This document shows, in pieces, positions 61,401-64,000 of a stretch of DNA of 64,000 nucleotides. Source of the stretch: UBA5436 sp050951845 (GTDB taxonomy: Bacteria > Bacillota > Clostridia > Saccharofermentanales > DTU023); NCBI GenBank assembly GCA_050951845.1, contig JBMNJV010000004.1, forward strand, positions 369,052-433,051, read 5' to 3'. The notes under the pieces are model-generated. The model had not been told where the DNA came from. It did not search any database and saw only the letters and a list, made by a program, of their open reading frames with translations. The position numbers were made by a program, and so were the translations under genes. Each line of letters starts with the position of its first letter. Position 1 is the stretch's first letter.

Positions 61401-61764
61401 CAAGCCATTGAATAAATTCAAACAGATTTCTCAAGGAGGTCACAGCTTGGCTTTTTTCGATTTTTTTGGAATTATGAGCGGCAAGATTGCCTGTTTTAAT
61501 GATGTAGCGAATAGCTCTTTGAATATCTTGCTCGACAATTCTTTTAAAAGTATCGTCATTGACTAATGCAGAAAGATTATCTTTATACGGCAAACGCAGT
61601 TCCAGGTCATATTTGTACATCCATTTAACAGCTAGTTCCAAGGCTCGTCTGGTCATGATAGCAGTACTGACGGTACTGACCAGCATTTGGTTTTCCGCAT
61701 CTACACACGCTGAAGCAAAGTCTTTATAATCTTTTACTTTTAACAAGAAAGTAAAGTTGTTCAT
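58408..61764 (-). CDS. hsdR: Type I restriction enzyme R subunit (HsdR)
   Basis: Motor and nuclease subunit of a type I restriction-modification system. At 1118 residues: N-terminal DUF4145-like domain (about 20-125), the PD-(D/E)xK nuclease core with YADYVLFGQDGLPLAVVEAK (about 240-260), then a superfamily 2 translocase with Walker A MATGTGKTRTA (near 375), DEAH box LIIIDEAHRS (near 475) and motif VI IGRGTRL, and a helical C-terminus that should bind the methylase core. GGAGG lies 6 nt before the ATG. It is separated from hsdS by 190 bp carrying phased repeats. Confidence 0.95.
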   Translation of the reverse strand: MNNFTFLLKVKDYKDFASACVDAENQMLVSTVSTAIMTRRALELAVKWMYKYDLELRLPYKDNLSALVNDDTFKRIVEQDIQRAIRYIIKTGNLAAHNSKKIEKSQAVTSLRNLFEFIQWLEFSYNEHSVDREFNEGLIPSIEKLKLRLKPIETEKIFAQVSVEDTPLEIQREEANAQTQTALTETRQKAEQIHQKPFTIDSYTEKLTREQFINVDLALAGWTIGQNVEEEVKLKGMPNCEGVGYADYVLFGQDGLPLAVVEAKRTSVNPNEGAHQAAIYAELLEIQYKRKPFTFITNGFDMWFTDDMGKRRVSGFYTQSDLQRLIDRRQLKSPLQNTYINPSIAGRTYQRSAILNTLEAYGNHRREVLLVMATGTGKTRTAISIVDILTRANWAKNILFLADRTALVKQAMRAFNTLLPELTQANLTESRREDNNPSTSRMIFSTYPTMMNAIDNIKDQEDSARLFSVGHFDLIIIDEAHRSIYKKYQAIFDYFDSMILGLTATPREDIDRNTYERFNLENGVPTFAYDLEEAIADGYLVDYRTVEALLRIPSDGIKYDDLSEEEKERFEAEFADEGFTEVAPTAINQWVFNKDTIDKVIHHFMEYGLRDSSGNEIGKTIVFATNQNHANIIKERFDKLYPEKGSQYTQVITYSVNYTQDLIDRFSVKDKLPQVAISVNMLDTGIDIPGIVNLVFFKKVRSKTMFWQMIGRGTRLCPDLFGPGLNKEKFYIFDYGANFEYFRAHTKPDTERIPKSLTERLFRIKAELIYELQDLKYQQPEYQNFREYLINELTEKINQLDEYNFRVRQHLEYVVKFKKPENWTNITVLNISDLDEHIGPLLCASEDPEIVQRFDLYMQVIQLSVLLGTIDNRMVKNVAGLAKELAKKGNLPQVQAQAETIRQVQTEEFWNNADIIDLEKVRLALRDLMQLIDPERRKIFYVDFDDQFTKLKIDEDSNFYTYIDLSNYNDKVESYIREQSSNPILYKIYNNEKISQQDLQELEKIIFKDLGSKEDYQKYYGDKPITILIREINGLDKAAVEKAFAEFMHKYNLNRNQTEFLRVLMQYLEKNGHMDLEQFQKEPFSSIGSISQIFSDDRKQILDLVAIVKAINEVVQVA

Positions 61765-61798
61765 GTGCCCTCCTTTCCTTTGAATTTTTAAAATTCTG

Positions 61799-61830
61799 CC
61801 GTCTAATTCTGTCTAATCACCGTCTAATCC
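61799..61830. repeat. Phased CCGTCTAAT repeats, block A (three units)
   Basis: CCGTCTAATT, CTGTCTAATCA and CCGTCTAATCC lie head to tail with a period of 10-11 bp, 35-66 bp before the hsdR start. One helical turn per unit suggests a cooperatively bound operator. The flank TTTGAATTTTTAAAATTCTG is repeated almost exactly before block B. Confidence 0.75.
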
Positions 61831-61907
61831 CGTTAAATCTTTTAAAGGCTTACACATCAGGTGTTTCAGTTAATTTATTTATCGTTTTTGAATTTTTTAA
61901 CATTCTG

Positions 61908-61950
61908 CCGTCTAATTGCCGTCTAATTACTGTCTGGAACCGTCTATTCT
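61908..61950. repeat. Phased CCGTCTAAT repeats, block B (four units)
   Basis: CCGTCTAATTG, CCGTCTAATTA, CTGTCTGGAA and CCGTCTATTCT lie head to tail with a period of 10-11 bp, immediately after the hsdS stop codon on the minus strand. Preceded by TTTGAATTTTTTAACATTCTG, a near copy of the block A flank, so the two blocks are a larger duplication about 109 bp apart. Confidence 0.75.
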
Positions 61951-61954
61951 ATAA

Positions 61955-63106
61955 TTATATATTTCTCAATCCACCACTAAATGCTTTTTGCATTAAAGCA
62001 TCGAATAATGTTTGCATTTCTTTCAAGGATTTCTGCATGATTGCTTTTTGTTTTTCGATTGCTTTGACTTTGTCAGCAAATTGGTTTTGGAGTTCTAGGG
62101 GTGGGAGCGGGATTTCGATGTTTTTCAACTCAAATATTTTTAACTCCCTAAAAGTACTACCCGATGCTATTTTAGTATAGTCTCTTTTAATTTTTTCATG
62201 TATGGCAAACCTAAAATATATACTGTTCTTTTCTATATTTTCATTGAAACTAATCCATAAAACACGTCCGTCTTTAAAGTAAAAATTTTTGTCTGTATTC
62301 ACTATCCAGATTTTTCCTTCTGGATTTACAGAAGCTAGTAACAAATCTCCAGTTTTAGGTTTTCCCGATTTTGCTATTAATTCTCGATATAACTCCTGAC
62401 TAATAAACAGTTCGGGTTTATCGAATTGTTGACTGGATAATAAATTGATCTCTTGTCCTCTAAAAAAAGGAATTCCTTCTGTTTTAAAATCTGCTTTATA
62501 TACTCGAGAACTTGAACCAACTCTTGCTATCTTAGTTAACTTAACCATAGAGTTATTACTTTTTTGATCACCAAACATCTCATGAAACACACTCTGGATT
62601 AACTCATCCATTGCTTCGATTTGGGCTTGGCGAGTGGAGATCAGGTGTAAAGTTTGATCAAGAATATTAACTATATGATTATTTAGATCCTCATCAAAAT
62701 AGATTACTGGAGTATCTTCTAATACTTTTTTATTAATTGCTTTGAATGTGCTACCTGTTGAATTTTTTTCGAAATAATCCATTTGGGTCTGTAAAAAATA
62801 AAACAAGTATTTATTACTTACATCTGATTTTTTAGAATTAATTGCTGCTAATCCCCTTCCAATACAAGATTTTTCAGATATAAAATTCATCTTGCCAACT
62901 GGGGCTCTTACACCTATTAATATCTCATCCTTATTTGCTATCTTTTTAGGCTCCGTTGTATAAACATTTGCAGTAGGATATAACTCGCCAAAATCAGCAA
63001 TTCCTTGATAAAAAGGAATTCCTTCGCCTTTATCGTTGTAATATTCTGAATTAGGTGAAACCCCCATATTGATTTCAGCTATCTTCCCCAACTTAACCCA
63101 TTTCAT
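61955..63106 (-). CDS. hsdS: Type I restriction specificity subunit (HsdS)
   Basis: Sequence-recognition subunit that joins two HsdM to define the target site. About 383 residues with two target-recognition domains: the first starts WVKLGKIAEINMGVSPNSEY, the second VKLTKIARVGSSSRVYKADF. Each is followed by a conserved helical spacer (NHIVNILDQTLHLISTRQAQ; LQNQFADKVKAIEKQKAIM). ATG 63106 is preferred because AGGTGAT lies 6 nt upstream; it begins two bases after the hsdM stop. Recognition domains of this family vary between strains; the target sequence cannot be read from the protein. Confidence 0.94.
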   Translation of the reverse strand: MKWVKLGKIAEINMGVSPNSEYYNDKGEGIPFYQGIADFGELYPTANVYTTEPKKIANKDEILIGVRAPVGKMNFISEKSCIGRGLAAINSKKSDVSNKYLFYFLQTQMDYFEKNSTGSTFKAINKKVLEDTPVIYFDEDLNNHIVNILDQTLHLISTRQAQIEAMDELIQSVFHEMFGDQKSNNSMVKLTKIARVGSSSRVYKADFKTEGIPFFRGQEINLLSSQQFDKPELFISQELYRELIAKSGKPKTGDLLLASVNPEGKIWIVNTDKNFYFKDGRVLWISFNENIEKNSIYFRFAIHEKIKRDYTKIASGSTFRELKIFELKNIEIPLPPLELQNQFADKVKAIEKQKAIMQKSLKEMQTLFDALMQKAFSGGLRNI

Positions 63107-63107
63107 T

Positions 63108-64000
63108 CTAATCACCTAACAGCTCTTTCAAGGAATAAAGACCGGCTTGGATTTCATCTTCCATGGATTGAATTCTGGCAATAATAACTTGCGGTTCATC
63201 ATATTCGATTGCTTCATAAACAATTTCTTTATACTTATTAATACTCAGATCATAGTCTTTTTCAGCTATTTCTGATTTAGGAACCATGAACGATTTTTCT
63301 GTTCTGGCACGGTCTTTTTCCGCTTCTAAATTATTGTATCTTTCGATGATGTCGGGAATATCGTTCTCTTCGATTTCTGTACGGTTATCATTTAAAGTAA
63401 AACCGTCATTTTCCATATCATAGAACCAAACGTTGTCTGTTCCGCCCATACCTGTTTTGGTGAAGACTAGAACAGCAGTAGAAACTCCCGCATATGGCTT
63501 AAAGACACCGCTCGGCATGGAAATAACAGCATCTAATTTATTTTCTTCAACAATTGTTTTACGCAACGTTTTATGAGCACGTGATGAACCGAACAAAACA
63601 CCATCCGGTACGATTATTGCTGCTCTGCCGCCTGTTTTGAGCATTTTGATAATCAAATCCACAAATAACAGTTCAGTTTTCTTTGTTTTGATTGAAGCAA
63701 TAATATCATTGGCAACAATTTCATAATCCAGAGAGCCGGTAAACGGCGGATTAGCTAAGATCAGACTATACTTTTCTCTTTCTGTATTTTCTTCTGACAA
63801 AGAATCCTGATAAGAAATTTGCGGATTTTCAACCTGATGAAGCATCATATTCATTGCACCGATACGAAGCATTGTCGTGTCCATATCATAGCCGTGAAAC
63901 ATCGTATTATGATAGTGATTCGTTTGTTCAGTATTATAGAGAAAATTGTTATGATGATCTCTTAAGTAATCGGCTGCTCCAATTAAGAAACCTGCCGTGC
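63108..64000 (-). CDS. hsdM: Type I DNA methyltransferase subunit HsdM (5' end cut by window edge)
   Basis: N6-adenine methyltransferase subunit. The frame is open to the right edge; my reading of the last bases gives TAGFLIGAADYLRDHHNNFL, part of the SAM-binding motif I region. Motif IV is LILANPPFTGSLDYE, and KTGGRAAIIVPDGVLFGSSR, AGVSTAVLVFTKTGMGGTDN and WFYDME follow as in HsdM. About 296 C-terminal residues are visible; the N-terminal helical domain lies outside. It is followed two bases later by hsdS, so the order is hsdM-hsdS-hsdR on the minus strand. Confidence 0.94.
   Translation of the reverse strand, partial: TAGFLIGAADYLRDHHNNFLYNTEQTNHYHNTMFHGYDMDTTMLRIGAMNMMLHQVENPQISYQDSLSEENTEREKYSLILANPPFTGSLDYEIVANDIIASIKTKKTELLFVDLIIKMLKTGGRAAIIVPDGVLFGSSRAHKTLRKTIVEENKLDAVISMPSGVFKPYAGVSTAVLVFTKTGMGGTDNVWFYDMENDGFTLNDNRTEIEENDIPDIIERYNNLEAEKDRARTEKSFMVPKSEIAEKDYDLSINKYKEIVYEAIEYDEPQVIIARIQSMEDEIQAGLYSLKELLGD

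Noticed and set aside
58408..64000. BREX, DISARM or other multi-gene defence locus
   Set aside because: Only hsdM, hsdS and hsdR are visible; no phage-exclusion, PglZ or extra helicase genes. Genes beyond the right edge cannot be judged.

Overview
The window looks like a chromosomal segment of a low-GC, AT-rich member of the Clostridia (Firmicutes). The basis is gene content and order: era-ybeY-pgpH-phoH, lspA-rluD, ymdB-rny, and efp-asp23-amaP-nusB-xseA-xseB-ispA-nadK-argR-recN, plus Asp23/AmaP, PgpH, RNase Y, an NfnAB-type flavoenzyme pair and PPi-linked glycolysis. The spoIIIA genes, often found between efp and asp23, and spoIVB, often after recN, are not here. dxs and tlyA are also missing from the ispA-nadK stretch. 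A non-sporulating lineage is likely, but this is an inference; I cannot name the species.

Layout. 1-30.9 kb is nearly all on the minus strand and mostly housekeeping: era (cut by the left edge), ybeY, pgpH, phoH, two DUF881 genes, rluD, lspA, a peptide-binding-type lipoprotein, ymdB, rny. An island at 12.4-15.2 kb follows, with a 92-bp tandem repeat, an unknown putative nuclease, a plus-strand pseudouridine synthase and an AT-rich repeat. Then come recN through efp, yqeG, ispH, a degenerate deacetylase-like membrane protein and topoisomerase IV (parC, parE). 31-54 kb has mixed strands: metY, a serpin lipoprotein, a metallophosphoesterase, a broken CPBP protease gene, a TetR regulator, H+-pyrophosphatase, a secreted metallo-beta-lactamase-fold lipoprotein, tRNA-Gly/tRNA-Arg, a PHP phosphoesterase, a degenerate PP2C-like/SH3 protein, an acetyltransferase, PPi-dependent phosphofructokinase, a purine permease, a repeat lipoprotein, tRNA-Lys, NfnB/NfnA, an SDR and an old-yellow-enzyme-type reductase.

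54-64 kb is accessory DNA: remnants of small genes, a RelB/DinJ antitoxin paired with a doc toxin gene broken by an in-frame TGA, a complete IS66-family element (terminal inverted repeats and an exact 8-bp target duplication) inserted into an older tandem repeat, and a type I restriction-modification locus (hsdR, hsdS, hsdM; hsdM cut by the right edge). Seven phased CCGTCTAAT-like repeats lie between hsdS and hsdR.

Links between genes: RNase Y and YmdB adjoin, as in many Firmicutes; PgpH (c-di-AMP hydrolysis), PhoH, YbeY and Era form the RNA/ribosome maturation block. The H+-pyrophosphatase and PPi-dependent phosphofructokinase suggest PPi is used as an energy currency. I see no clearly new multi-gene system. 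The best leads are the phased repeats before hsdR, the interrupted doc gene, the 92-bp array beside an orphan nuclease-like gene, the structured repeat pair after metY, and two proteins that look like catalytically dead enzymes (deacetylase-like and PP2C-like).
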